Shown: positions 8,253 to 16,780 of the stretch, one piece after another
Position numbering within the stretch: the stretch's first letter is position 1
How the letters are laid out: each line of letters starts with the position of its first letter
From: Streptomyces lydicus
Lineage (GTDB): Bacteria; Actinomycetota; Actinomycetes; Streptomycetales; Streptomycetaceae
Reading direction: 5' to 3'
NCBI RefSeq assembly: GCF_004125265.1
Contig: NZ_RDTE01000003.1
Coordinates: 1,984,001 to 2,048,000, forward strand
Length of the DNA stretch: 64,000 nucleotides
Position numbers and translations under genes: made by a program
Notes under the pieces: generated by a model
Database searches by the model: none
What the model saw: only the letters and a program-made list of their open reading frames with translations
Told to the model about the DNA's origin: nothing

Positions 8253-8894
8253 TCAGCGGCGGATCAGCCCCTGGGCGGTGGCGGCGGCGACCGCGGAGGT
8301 GCGGGAGTCCACGCCCAGCTTGGCGTAGATGTGGACGAGGTGGGACTTGACGGTCGCCTGGCTGAGGAAGAGCCGTTTGCTGATCGCCGCGTTCGGCAGA
8401 CCGTCGGCGACGAGCTGGAGGACCTCGGTCTCCCGGCGGGAGAGCGCGGTGGCGGGGGTCCGCATCCGGTCCATGAGGCGCAGCGCGACGGTGGGGGCGA
8501 GTGCGGACTTCCCGGCGGCGGCGGTGCGGACCGCGGCCGCCAGTTCCTCCGGAGGGGCGTCCTTGAGGAGGTAGCCGGTGGCGCCGGCCTCGATGGCGGC
8601 GAGGATGTCGGCATCGGTGTCGTACGTGGTGAGCACGAGGACGCGCGGCGCACCGGGACGGGCGGTGATCTCCGCGGTGGCCTGGGAGCCGAGCATCCGG
8701 CCGCCGAACTGGAGGTCCATGAGGACGACGTCGACGGCGAGCCGCGCGGCGAGGTCGACGGCCTGCTCGGCGGTCGGGACGTCGGCGACGATCTCGAAGT
8801 CGTCCTCGGTCTCCAGGACGGCGCGCAGACCGGCGCGTACGACGGGGTGGTCGTCGGCGAGCAGCAGCCGGACGGGGGTGTCCGTCGCGGTCAC
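8253..8894 (-). CDS. NarL/LuxR-type response regulator, partner of the adjacent kinase
   Basis: 213 residues. The receiver domain has the acidic pair D14-D15, phospho-acceptor D60 (VVLMDLQFGG), the Thr in LTTYD and K111. A LuxR-type helix-turn-helix lies at about 150-210 (LSRRETEVLQLVADGLPNAAISKRLFLSQATVKSHLVHIYAKL). GTG 8894 overlaps the stop of the kinase gene by 4 nt. It is cotranscribed with the kinase and divergent from an ABC exporter, which is the likely target. A dyad at 10256-10273 is a candidate binding site. Confidence 0.9.
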   Translation of the reverse strand: MTATDTPVRLLLADDHPVVRAGLRAVLETEDDFEIVADVPTAEQAVDLAARLAVDVVLMDLQFGGRMLGSQATAEITARPGAPRVLVLTTYDTDADILAAIEAGATGYLLKDAPPEELAAAVRTAAAGKSALAPTVALRLMDRMRTPATALSRRETEVLQLVADGLPNAAISKRLFLSQATVKSHLVHIYAKLGVDSRTSAVAAATAQGLIRR

Positions 8895-10219
8895 GGGGCG
8901 GCCTCCACGAGGGCGTCGGGCGGGGCGGCGGGACAGGGCAGGGTGACGGCGACCGCGGTGCCCTCGCCGGGGGCGGACTCGACGACGAGGGTGCCCTGGA
9001 GGGCGCGGGCCCGGGCGCGCATCGCGGCGAGGCCGAAGCCGCTGCCGTCCGCCGCCGCGGAGCCCGGGGCGGGCACCTCGGCGGGGACGAACCCGGCGCC
9101 GTCGTCGACGACGTCCAGCGCGACCTCGGTGTCCATGTAGCTGAGGGTCAGCTCGGCGCGTCCGGCACCGGCGTGCCGCACGGTGTTGGCGAGCGCGGAC
9201 TGGGCAATCCGTAGCAGCGCGACCTCGTGCGTGGTGGGGAGCGCGGTGGGTGTGCCGGAGACCTGGCAGTGCACGGCGAGCGGGGAGGTACGGGCGGTGG
9301 TGGCGCACAGCCGCTCCAGCGCGGCCGGCAGCGAGCCGGCCTCCAGGTCGGGCGGGCTCAGCGCACGGACGAAGCGGCGGGCCTCGGCGAGGTTGCCGGC
9401 CGCGGTGGTGCGGGCCTGCCGGACATGGCCGAGGGCGGTGCCGGGCTGCCGCGGCAGGGCGCGCTCGGCGGCCCGCAGCAGCAGCTGGATGCTGGACAGG
9501 CCCTGGGCGAGGGTGTCGTGGATCTCGCGGGCCAGCCGCTCGCGTTCGGCGAGGACCCCGGCGGCGTGTTCCGCGGCGGCCAGTTCGCTGCGTGCCGCGG
9601 TGAGCTCCTCGATGAGACGGCGGCGCTGTTCGCTCTCCCGGTAGAGGGCCTCGTAGCCGAGGACGACGGCGACGGCGACGGCGGCGCCCAGGGCGGGACC
9701 GAGCACCGTGCCGAGGCTCAGGGTGTGGGTGTGCAGGGCGAATCCGGCGATGGCGGCGGCGGTGGTGGCCGCGACGGCGGCCAGTCCCCCTCGCAGCGGC
9801 AGCAGATGCAGCTGGACGAAGAACAGCGGGAAGGCCAGCCAGACGCCGTCCGGGGTGAGGGCGAGCAGCACCAGCCAGAGCAGGGCCACGGCGGCGAGCC
9901 AGAGGGCGGCGGCAGCGGTCGAGCTGCGGAGGCGGGGCAGCCGGGGGCCGGTCACGTACACCGCGAACAGCGCGGCCGCGCCGGCGGTCACGGCCGGGGC
10001 CGCGGGGGCGTGCGCGGCGACCGCACGCACGCAGGCCAGCGCCAGCAGCACGGCCACCATCAGGTGCAGGCAGCTGCGCAGGACCCGCAGGACGGGGGTG
10101 AGGGAGGGGGCGGTCGCGGATTCCCCGGTCGCGGTGTGTGCCGCAGATTCCCGGGTCGCGGTGTCTTCGGTCGCGGTGTTTTCAGTCGCGGTGTTTTCGG
10201 TCGCGGTTTCTTCGGTCAC
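8891..10219 (-). CDS. Sensor histidine kinase, HisKA_3 (NarL-partner) type
   Basis: 442 residues. After a Thr/Glu/Ala-rich N-tail come about five to six hydrophobic segments between residues 47 and 190 with short loops and no large extracellular domain. They are followed by a coiled linker, the HisKA_3 box LAREIHDTLAQGL with phospho-accepting H234, and a HATPase domain (ALANTVRHAG, DDGAGF, GFGLAAMRARA). The short loops suggest sensing in or at the membrane, as in kinases paired with ABC exporters. The extreme N-terminus is five 5-residue units of the TENTA type, from a 15-bp DNA repeat. Confidence 0.9.
   Translation of the reverse strand: MTEETATENTATENTATEDTATRESAAHTATGESATAPSLTPVLRVLRSCLHLMVAVLLALACVRAVAAHAPAAPAVTAGAAALFAVYVTGPRLPRLRSSTAAAALWLAAVALLWLVLLALTPDGVWLAFPLFFVQLHLLPLRGGLAAVAATTAAAIAGFALHTHTLSLGTVLGPALGAAVAVAVVLGYEALYRESEQRRRLIEELTAARSELAAAEHAAGVLAERERLAREIHDTLAQGLSSIQLLLRAAERALPRQPGTALGHVRQARTTAAGNLAEARRFVRALSPPDLEAGSLPAALERLCATTARTSPLAVHCQVSGTPTALPTTHEVALLRIAQSALANTVRHAGAGRAELTLSYMDTEVALDVVDDGAGFVPAEVPAPGSAAADGSGFGLAAMRARARALQGTLVVESAPGEGTAVAVTLPCPAAPPDALVEAAP
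10142..10216 (-). repeat. 15-bp x 5 in-frame repeat at the kinase N-terminus
   Basis: Codons 2-26 of the kinase read TEETA, TENTA, TENTA, TEDTA, TRESA. On the + strand the unit is close to GTCGCGGTGTTTTCG. The tail precedes the first membrane segment and is probably dispensable. Confidence 0.8.
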
Positions 10220-10241
10220 GGCTCCCCCAGGCTAAGCGGCG

Positions 10242-10280
10242 TCCCCACCTGCGGCATCAACCAAAGGGTTGATCGTGGGG
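10242..10280. promoter_or_regulatory. Nested dyad in the divergent promoter of the kinase and exporter genes
   Basis: ATCAACC (10256-10262) and GGTTGAT (10267-10273) are perfect 7-bp arms around AAAG. They are flanked by CCCCAC (10242-10247) and GTGGGG (10275-10280), extending the symmetry. It lies between the kinase start at 10219 and the exporter start at 10404. It is a candidate operator for the neighbouring LuxR-type regulator. Confidence 0.5.
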
Positions 10281-10403
10281 CACATCTTTCGATCCGGGCG
10301 GACCCTTCCCCGGCGCGATGTCCGCGGCCCGCCCGGCAGGCGACGGTGGAGGCCGATGCCGGGCAGTGGAGTCCGGCACCCGGATCCGAGGAGGGCATCG
10401 CCG

Positions 10404-11615
10404 GTGTTCGTCGCCTGGAGGGACCTGAGATTCGCCAAGGGACGGTTCGCCCTGATGGGCACCGTCATTGTGCTGATCACGGTGTTGGTGGGATTGCTGT
10501 CGGGCCTGACGGCGGGCCTGGGCCGGGAGAACACCTCGGCGATCACCGCGCTGCCCGCCGACCATCTGGTGTTCTCGGCGCCCGCCGACGGCAGGGACGT
10601 CGCCTTCACCGATTCGCGGCTGACGGAGCGGACCGTACGGGCCTGGGCGCGGGTGCCGGGCGTACGGCACGCCGATCCGCTGGGGATCACGACGACGAAG
10701 GCCGAGTCCGGCGGCCGGACCGCCGCGGTGTCCCTGTTCGGCGTGCGGCCGGGGTCGGCGACGGCGCCCGCACGGGTGGGCGACGGCGCGGTGGTGCTGT
10801 CCGCGAAGGCCGCCGCCTCGCTGGGAACGCGGACCGGCGGCACGCTGACGCTCGGCGGCCGCACGGTCCGGGTGGCGGCGGTGTCGGGCGCGGCGATGTA
10901 CGCCCATACGCCGGTGGTCTGGACGTCGCTGGAGGACTGGCGGCGGCTGGCGGGCGGCGCCGGGGCGGCCGCCGGTGGGCGCCCCGCCTCCGGTGACCAG
11001 GCCGCTTCCGGTGACCAGCCGGCTTCCGCGGAGCACGGCGCATCCGAGGGTTCCGGCACATCCGAGGGGACCGGCACATCCGAGGGGACCGGGGCCTCGG
11101 ACGACGCCGCCGGAGCGACCGTCCTCGCCCTCTCCACCTCCGGCACCGCCGGCCTGGCCGCCGCCGACCGGGCGCTCGGCACACAGACCGTCGCCGCCGA
11201 CGACGCCCTGCAGGCCATCGGCTCGTACGCCGCCGAGAACGGGTCCCTGCAGCTGATGCGCGGCTTTCTGTTCGCCATCTCCGCGCTGGTCATCGGGGCG
11301 TTCTTCACGGTGTGGACGATCCAGCGCGGTGGCGATGTCGCCGTGCTGAAGGCGCTGGGCGCCTCGACCCGCTCGCTGCTGCGCGACGCGCTCGGACAGG
11401 CCGTGGTGCTGCTGGTGGGCGGGACCGTCCTGGGCAGCGCCGTGGTGGCCGCGGTGGGCGCCGGGATCGGCGGCACAGTGCCCTTTGTGCTCGCCCCGGC
11501 CACCGTGCTCGCGCCCGCCCTGATCATGATCGCGCTGGGTGCCGCGGGCGCCGCGCTCGCCATCCGCCGCATCACGTCCGTGGACCCGCTCACCGCCCTG
11601 GGAAGTGCCCGATGA
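10404..11615 (+). CDS. ABC exporter permease, FtsX/MacB type
   Basis: 403 residues. One helix at about 16-38 (LMGTVIVLITVLVGLLSGL) is followed by a large extracytoplasmic domain and three C-terminal helices (about 290-400). They include the FtsX-type cytoplasmic loop VAVLKALGASTRSLLRDALGQA and end in ITSVDPLTALGSAR. This is the layout of lipoprotein, peptide or drug efflux permeases. GTG 10404 has an AGGAGG about 9 nt upstream. Residues about 193-233 are a repeat-built insert of ASGDQ and SEGTGT units. The stop overlaps the ATPase start (ATGA). The substrate is unknown; the adjacent two-component system suggests a response to envelope damage or antibiotics. Confidence 0.88.
   Translation: MFVAWRDLRFAKGRFALMGTVIVLITVLVGLLSGLTAGLGRENTSAITALPADHLVFSAPADGRDVAFTDSRLTERTVRAWARVPGVRHADPLGITTTKAESGGRTAAVSLFGVRPGSATAPARVGDGAVVLSAKAAASLGTRTGGTLTLGGRTVRVAAVSGAAMYAHTPVVWTSLEDWRRLAGGAGAAAGGRPASGDQAASGDQPASAEHGASEGSGTSEGTGTSEGTGASDDAAGATVLALSTSGTAGLAAADRALGTQTVAADDALQAIGSYAAENGSLQLMRGFLFAISALVIGAFFTVWTIQRGGDVAVLKALGASTRSLLRDALGQAVVLLVGGTVLGSAVVAAVGAGIGGTVPFVLAPATVLAPALIMIALGAAGAALAIRRITSVDPLTALGSAR
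10984..11103 (+). repeat. In-frame low-complexity repeat in the exporter permease
   Basis: This stretch encodes two ASGDQ units and then about three SEG[ST]GT units from an 18-bp repeat with core acatccgagggg. It interrupts the extracytoplasmic domain. Confidence 0.65.
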
Positions 11616-12310
11616 GCCTCGAACTGACCGATGTCACCCTCACCTACCCCGACGGCGACGCCCGGCTGACGGCGCTGGACGAGGTCTCACTGACCGTCCC
11701 CGCCGGATGTCTGACCGCGGTGATCGGCCCGTCCGGATCCGGCAAGTCCAGCCTGCTCGCGGTCGCCGCCACACTGATCCGCCCGGACCGCGGACGGGTG
11801 GTGGTCGGCGGCACGGACACCGCGGGGCTCGGCCGGGCCGCGCTGACGGCGCTGCGCCGCACCACCATCGGCACGGTCTTCCAGCAGCCCAATCTGCTGC
11901 CGTCGCTGACCGCCGCCGAACAGCTGCAGATGATGGCCCGCCTCGACGGGCGCGCGTCGCGTACGGCTCGGGCACGCACCCGGGAGCGGGCACGGGAGCT
12001 GCTGGCGGCGGTCGGCCTGGAGGACCAGGCCGGCCGGCGGCCGCATCAGCTGTCGGGCGGTCAGCGGCAGCGGGTCAATATCGCGCGGGCGCTGATGAAC
12101 GAGCCCGCGGTGCTGCTGGTGGACGAGCCGACCAGCGCCCTGGACCACGAGAGGGGCGCCGCGGTGCTCACGCTGCTGCGCACGCTCACCCGGCAGCGCG
12201 CCACCGCGACGGTGCTGGTCACCCACGACCCCGACCGTCTGGACGCGGCGGACACGGTCGCCGAGGTGCGGGACGGCCGACTGGTCCCCCGGTCCGTCGC
12301 CCGCCCCTGA
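11612..12310 (+). CDS. ABC exporter ATPase, MacB/LolD type
   Basis: 232 residues. Walker A GPSGSGKS at 39-46, Q-loop FQQPNLLPSLTAAEQL, signature LSGGQRQRVNIARAL, Walker B VLLVDEPTSALD and switch His in VTHDPDRL are all present and intact. Translationally coupled to the permease by an ATGA overlap. It should power that permease as a homodimer. Confidence 0.92.
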   Translation: MSLELTDVTLTYPDGDARLTALDEVSLTVPAGCLTAVIGPSGSGKSSLLAVAATLIRPDRGRVVVGGTDTAGLGRAALTALRRTTIGTVFQQPNLLPSLTAAEQLQMMARLDGRASRTARARTRERARELLAAVGLEDQAGRRPHQLSGGQRQRVNIARALMNEPAVLLVDEPTSALDHERGAAVLTLLRTLTRQRATATVLVTHDPDRLDAADTVAEVRDGRLVPRSVARP

Positions 12311-12402
12311 CCGGCGGCGGGACCGGGGGGACGGGACCCGGGGGACGGGCCCCGGCGGACGGAACCCGGCGGATGGCGCGGGCCCCGGTACCGGCGGGCC
12401 GC
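12311..12402. repeat. GC-rich imperfect repeats between convergent genes
   Basis: About four 14-nt units close to GGACGGGACCCGGG separate the exporter ATPase from the convergent gene at 12403. Self-complementary GGGCCCCGG-type pieces could act as terminators. No coding potential was seen. Confidence 0.45.
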
Positions 12403-12900
12403 TCAGCCTCCGGCCGTCCCCTGGGGCTGGTCGTCCGCCGCATGGGAGAACAGCTTGAGGACCGGGACGCCGACCTTGTGGCGGGCGCGGGAGGCCCAGT
12501 CGCGGTGGAAGAACTCCTCCACGAAATGCGGGGTGGTCAGCACGATCACCTCGTCCGCACCGGTCTCGTCGACGACGGACCGCAGCAGGTCCAGCGGATG
12601 GTCCTCGACCACCTGCCCGACGGCCTGCGCGCCGGTGTCGCGCAGGGCCTGCAGCGTGTGGGCCAGGGCGAGCTCGGCGGGGGCCTCCGCCCGGGCACCG
12701 CCCGGTTCCTCGCCCTCCCGTACGGCGTCGTCGAACTCACCGAGGGCCACGTCATCGATGGCCCGTAGCAGAACATCCTGCTTGCCGCGAGGCTGCATGA
12801 GCACGACGAACGAGATCCGGTCATCGCCGTGCAGGGTGGTCACAAACTCCACATCGGCAGGCGTCAGTGGCTTCTCGATCATCAATACGCTCGTGAACAC
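12403..12900 (-). CDS. Conserved hypothetical protein, possibly UspA-like
   Basis: 165 residues. The C-terminal half (AVGQVVEDHPLDLLRSVVDETGADEVIVLTTPHFVEEFFHRDWASRARHKVGVPVLKLFSH) has the alternating strand/helix look of a universal-stress-type nucleotide-binding fold, but no diagnostic ATP loop. Homologues in Streptomyces are, from memory, sometimes labelled indole-3-glycerol phosphate synthase; nothing in this sequence supports that. GTG 12900 is chosen because AGAAGGG lies about 9 nt upstream; ATG 12882 is an alternative. Function is unknown. Confidence 0.75.
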   Translation of the reverse strand: MFTSVLMIEKPLTPADVEFVTTLHGDDRISFVVLMQPRGKQDVLLRAIDDVALGEFDDAVREGEEPGGARAEAPAELALAHTLQALRDTGAQAVGQVVEDHPLDLLRSVVDETGADEVIVLTTPHFVEEFFHRDWASRARHKVGVPVLKLFSHAADDQPQGTAGG

Positions 12901-12980
12901 GACGGACGCCCTTCTTCTCTTCGGGGCGCCGCATGGCACGGAGCCCGACAGACACCATCCTGCCCCGTAGCCGTGCGGGA

Positions 12981-13040
12981 CTGTTGGCTTTCAGTGTGCC
13001 CAACAGAAGCTAAGCGGAACAGACAATTCCGACGATTGTC
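12981..13040. terminator. Two dyads between the reductase gene and the UspA-like gene
   Basis: GACAAT/ATTGTC (13022-13027 and 13035-13040) touches the stop codon of the reductase gene. CTGTTGG/CCAACAG (12981-12987 and 13000-13006) follows. Together they could end that transcript or form part of the promoter of the gene at 12900. Confidence 0.35.
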
Positions 13041-13863
13041 ACGACCGGCGGTAGCGAGTGAAGAGGAATCCGCCCTCCTCCAGTACGGACGCCAGGGCGA
13101 ACCGCTCCGGTACCGGGACGGCGGGGCCGTTCATGATCCTCGGCGCGTCGCCCACGGCGACCACCGGAGCCAGCGACAGACACAGCTCGTCCAGCGCACC
13201 GGCCGCCGCGAACTGCCCCAGCAGCTTCGGCCCGCCCTCCGTCAGCAGCCGGGTGTGGCCCCGTTCGGCCAGCACCCCGGTCACCCGGGCCGGATCGACG
13301 CCCTGGCCCTCCCCGGCGAACAGCACCTCGACGCCCGCCGCGCGGGCCTTCGCCACCCGGTCAGCGGGCGCGCCCGCACCGGTCAACACCAGGGTGGGGA
13401 CCAGCGGCTCGGTGAACAGCGGCAGGGTGAAGTCCAGTGCGAGGCCGGCGGTCACCACGGCGATGGCGGGGGCCGGGCCCTGGCCGGCGGCGGCCCGGCG
13501 GGCGGCGAACGCCTCCCGGGCGCGGGCCGGCCGGTAGCCCTCCTGCCGCACCGTCTCCGCGCCCGCCACCACCGCATCCGCGAGGCCCCGCAGCACCCCG
13601 AAGATCCGCATATCGGCAGCGCTGGAGAGCGGCTGCGAGCGGCCCTCGTGGTGGGCCGCGCCGTCCATGGAGGACACCATGTTCGCCCGCAGCCAGCCGG
13701 TGCGGCCCGAGCGCACCGGGTCGTCCGCCGCCGGGTACGCGTAGGCATCGGCCAGTTCGTCCAGCGTCCACTCGCGGTCCGTGGGGTCGAACGTCGCCAC
13801 CACGGTGTTCTCGCTGTCGGGGGCCGGTACGGACGGGGCGGGGAGAGGGAACAGGCGTCGCAT
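13039..13863 (-). CDS. RibD C-terminal-like (dihydrofolate-reductase-fold) reductase
   Basis: 274 residues, an NADPH-dependent pyrimidine-reductase fold. Typical segments are LRANMVSSMDGAAHHEGRS (start of the RibD_C fold), ADMRIFGVLRGLADAVVAGAETVRQEGY, and LLTEGGPKLLGQFAAAGALDELCLSLAPVV near the C-terminus. It lacks the deaminase half of RibD and is not beside riboflavin genes, so its substrate is uncertain. ATG 13863 is the only sensible start. It is divergent from zapE across 67 nt, which must hold both promoters. Confidence 0.85.
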   Translation of the reverse strand: MRRLFPLPAPSVPAPDSENTVVATFDPTDREWTLDELADAYAYPAADDPVRSGRTGWLRANMVSSMDGAAHHEGRSQPLSSAADMRIFGVLRGLADAVVAGAETVRQEGYRPARAREAFAARRAAAGQGPAPAIAVVTAGLALDFTLPLFTEPLVPTLVLTGAGAPADRVAKARAAGVEVLFAGEGQGVDPARVTGVLAERGHTRLLTEGGPKLLGQFAAAGALDELCLSLAPVVAVGDAPRIMNGPAVPVPERFALASVLEEGGFLFTRYRRS

Positions 13864-13930
13864 GGCGGCAGTGTGACATGCCTCGCTCAGCGGACCGGCG
13901 GCCCCCGCACAGGAGATAGGCTGGACGGCT

Positions 13931-15052
13931 GTGTCGCCTTCCCAGCACTCCTCCCCGCAGCCCGACCCGACAGCCGAACCGCCGGCCGACGGGGACGACG
14001 CGGCGCCCGCCGCGCTCACCGCCCGCGCCCCGCACGTCCCGGCCGACCGCCTGGTGGCCGAGATGGTGCCGCCGCCGCGCTTCCAGGGCGCCCGCTTCGA
14101 CACCTACATCCCGGACCCGAAGCAGCCCAGCCAGGCCGAGGCCGTCCAGGTCCTGGGCGACTTCGCGGAGAGCATCGACGCCGGGCGGGCCGGCTCGGGC
14201 AAACGGCGCTGGTTCGCCAGGAAGCCCGCGGCCCCCCAGGGCCCGCGCGGCGTCTATCTGGACGGCGGCTACGGCGTCGGCAAGACCCACCTGCTCGCCT
14301 CCCTGTGGCACGCCACCCCCGCCCCGGCCGAGCGCAAGGCCTTCGGCACCTTCGTCGAGCTGACCAACCTCGTCGGCGCACTCGGCTTCCAGCAGACCGT
14401 CCGCACCCTCGGCGAGCACAAACTGCTGTGCATCGACGAGTTCGAGCTGGACGATCCCGGTGACACGGTCCTGGTCTCCACCCTGCTCGGCAAGCTGGTC
14501 GACGCCGGGGTGGCGCTGGCCGCCAGCTCCAACACGCTGCCCGGCAAGCTGGGCGAGGGCCGGTTCGCCGCGGCCGACTTCCTACGGGAGATCCAGGGCC
14601 TGAGCGCCCACTTCCGTCCGCTGCGGATCGACGGCGAGGACTACCGCCACCGCGGCCTGCCCGAGGCGCCCGCCCCGTACGACGATGAGACGGTCACCCG
14701 CACGGCGTACCGCACGCCCGGTGCCTCCCTCGACGACTTCCCCTCCCTGCTGGAGCACCTGTCCCGGGTGCACCCCAGCCGCTACGGCGCGATGTGCGAC
14801 GGCATCGAGGCGGTCTGCCTCACCGACGTCCAGGCGGTGCCCGACCAGTCCACCGCGCTGCGCCTGGTGGTCCTGGCCGACCGGCTCTACGACCGCGAGG
14901 TGCCGGTGCTGACCTCGGGCAAGGCCTTCGACGAGCTGTTCAGCGAGGAGATGCTGCGCGGCGGCTACCGCAAGAAGTACTTCCGGGCGATCTCCCGGCT
15001 GACGGCGCTGGCGCGCGACGCAGGCGCCCTGGTGGCCGACGGCTCACGGTAG
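13931..15052 (+). CDS. zapE: ZapE/AFG1-family ATPase
   Basis: 373 residues. Walker A GGYGVGKTH (112-120) and Walker B LLCIDEFELDD (165-175), the SSNTLP sensor segment, and C-terminal CLTDVQAVPDQSTALRLVVLADRLYD and SGKAFDELFSEEMLRGGYRKKYFRAISRL fit the AFG1/ZapE family. In E. coli ZapE acts at the division ring; in mitochondria AFG1 supports protein quality control. The role in Streptomyces is inferred only. GTG 13931 is the start; a 40-residue Pro/Ala-rich leader precedes the conserved part. Confidence 0.9.
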   Translation: MSPSQHSSPQPDPTAEPPADGDDAAPAALTARAPHVPADRLVAEMVPPPRFQGARFDTYIPDPKQPSQAEAVQVLGDFAESIDAGRAGSGKRRWFARKPAAPQGPRGVYLDGGYGVGKTHLLASLWHATPAPAERKAFGTFVELTNLVGALGFQQTVRTLGEHKLLCIDEFELDDPGDTVLVSTLLGKLVDAGVALAASSNTLPGKLGEGRFAAADFLREIQGLSAHFRPLRIDGEDYRHRGLPEAPAPYDDETVTRTAYRTPGASLDDFPSLLEHLSRVHPSRYGAMCDGIEAVCLTDVQAVPDQSTALRLVVLADRLYDREVPVLTSGKAFDELFSEEMLRGGYRKKYFRAISRLTALARDAGALVADGSR

Positions 15053-15155
15053 ACGCCCCGCGGCAACACCCGGGCCGCCGCCTGGTTCCCGGCGGCCCGG
15101 CCCCGTGGTACACACGAGCGGGTCACGTCACCTGTCCGCCAACAGGGAGTTGCCC

Positions 15156-16574
15156 ATGTCCGCGACACGACGTCAGATCCTGGCGAGAACCGGAGCGCTG
15201 GGGGCGGGAATCGCCTTCTCCGGAAACCTCACGGAGCTCTTCACGGGGACCGCGACCGCACAGAGCATGGGGCAGCGCGGCTACGGCCCGCTGGTACCCG
15301 ACCCGCACGGCCTGCTCGATCTCCCCCGGGGCTTCCGCTACCGGGTCCTGTCCCGGGAGGGCGACCCGCTGCGTTCGGGGGAGGGCAAGGTCCCCGGCAA
15401 CTGCGACGGCATGGCTGCGTTTCCCGGTTCTCATGGTTCCTCCGGTTCACATGGTTCCTCCGGTTCCTCCGGTTCCTCCGGGCACGGCGGCACGTTTCTC
15501 GTTCGCAACCACGAGAACCGGACGGGCTCGCGCCAGGCCGTCCCCCGGGTCCGGGACCTGACGTACGACCCGGGCGGTGAGGGCGGCTGTACGGTCCTGG
15601 AACTCGGCCGGGACAACTCCGTCCGCTCGGAACGGGTCGCCATCGCCGGTACGTCCACCAACTGCGCGGGCGGCCCCACCCCTTGGCGCACCTGGCTGAC
15701 CTGCGAGGAGACCGAGCACCGGGCCGGTGAGGAGAACTACGCCAAGGACCACGGCTTCATCTTCGAGGTCGATCCGTACGACCCGCGGCGCACCGGCGCG
15801 GTCCCGCTGACCGCGATGGGCCGCTTCCAGCACGAGGCGATCGCCGTCGACCCCGGCACCGGCACCGTCTATGAGACCGAGGACGCCTTCGACAAGCCGT
15901 TCGGCCTGTTCTACCGCTTTCTGCCGGAGAAGCCGAGGGGCGGCCGCGGTTCGCTCCGGGCCGGCGGCCGGCTCCAGGCGCTGCGGGTCCCCGGTGTGCC
16001 AGACCTCTCCACCGTCCAGCAACCGGGCACCACGTTCGACCACGTCACCTGGGTGGATGTGCCCGACCCGCTGGCCCGTCAGACCCCGATCCGTTTCCAG
16101 GACTTCGGCCCCGGCGGCATCACCCACGCCCAGAAGCTGGAGGGCTGCTACTGGGGCGGCTCCTGCGTCTACTTCGTCTCCAGCTTCGCGCACCGCGACG
16201 CCGGTTCGGCGGCCGACCACTACGGCCAGGTGTGGAAGTACGACCCGAGGAAGCGGCGGCTGACCCAGGTCGTCGTCTTCGGCCCGGACAGTGACCTCCA
16301 ACTGCCCGGCGAGTCCCCCGACAACATCTGCCTGGCGCCCAGCGGCGGCCTGATGGTCTGCGAGGACGGCGAGGGCGCCCAGCACGTCTTCGGCCTCACC
16401 CGGCGCGGCGAGGTCTATGCGATGGCCCGTGGCCGGCAGAACATCGGCACCCCGCAGAAGCCGGAGTGGGGTGAGTTCGCGGGGGTGACCTTCTCGCCCG
16501 ACCACCGGACGATGTACGTCAATTGCTATACGCCGGGGACGACGTTCGCGGTGACGGGGCCCTGGGAGCACTGA
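15156..16574 (+). CDS. Tat-exported PhoX-type phosphatase (DUF839 family)
   Basis: 472 residues. The twin-arginine signal SATRRQILARTGALGAG (Arg5-Arg6) predicts folded export. Later segments (NHENRTGS, TWLTCEETEHR, GRFQHEAIAVDPGTGTVYETED, GGITHAQKLEG, ESPDNICLAPSGGLMVCEDG, FSPDHRTMYVNCYTPGTTFAVTGPW) match the PhoX propeller that binds Ca and Fe and hydrolyses phosphomonoesters. Phosphate-controlled promoters are common for such genes, but no PHO box was recognised in the 103 nt upstream. ATG 15156 follows GGGAG. A short Gly/Ser run (bases about 15424-15482) is another repeat expansion. Confidence 0.85.
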   Translation: MSATRRQILARTGALGAGIAFSGNLTELFTGTATAQSMGQRGYGPLVPDPHGLLDLPRGFRYRVLSREGDPLRSGEGKVPGNCDGMAAFPGSHGSSGSHGSSGSSGSSGHGGTFLVRNHENRTGSRQAVPRVRDLTYDPGGEGGCTVLELGRDNSVRSERVAIAGTSTNCAGGPTPWRTWLTCEETEHRAGEENYAKDHGFIFEVDPYDPRRTGAVPLTAMGRFQHEAIAVDPGTGTVYETEDAFDKPFGLFYRFLPEKPRGGRGSLRAGGRLQALRVPGVPDLSTVQQPGTTFDHVTWVDVPDPLARQTPIRFQDFGPGGITHAQKLEGCYWGGSCVYFVSSFAHRDAGSAADHYGQVWKYDPRKRRLTQVVVFGPDSDLQLPGESPDNICLAPSGGLMVCEDGEGAQHVFGLTRRGEVYAMARGRQNIGTPQKPEWGEFAGVTFSPDHRTMYVNCYTPGTTFAVTGPWEH

Positions 16575-16583
16575 GCTTGCCCG

Positions 16584-16716
16584 GGTTCGGGGGTGAGGTT
16601 GGGTGGGGTGGTCGGCGGTGCCCGGGGAGGGCGTCGAGCGTGCGGCTGCTCCCCCCCACCCCCGAACCCACCCCCGCCCCCTCCCCCGAAGGGGGAGAGG
16701 GGGGAGGGGGCGGGGG
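16584..16716. terminator. Nested hairpins between phoX-type gene and convergent ABC genes
   Basis: GGGTTCGGGGGT (16584-16595) pairs perfectly with 16658-16669. A second very GC-rich hairpin has its left arm at 16671-16687, loop GAA, and right arm within 16691-16716. They fill the convergent gap and should stop transcription from both sides. Confidence 0.65.
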
Positions 16717-16780
16717 AGACATCCGGGCCCGGTCCCAGCGCCGCGGCGGCGCTTCCACTCCGGCCATTCGTCCCGGCGCT

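Noticed and set aside
12403..12900. Indole-3-glycerol phosphate synthase label
   Set aside because: The protein has only 165 residues and none of the TrpC barrel motifs.
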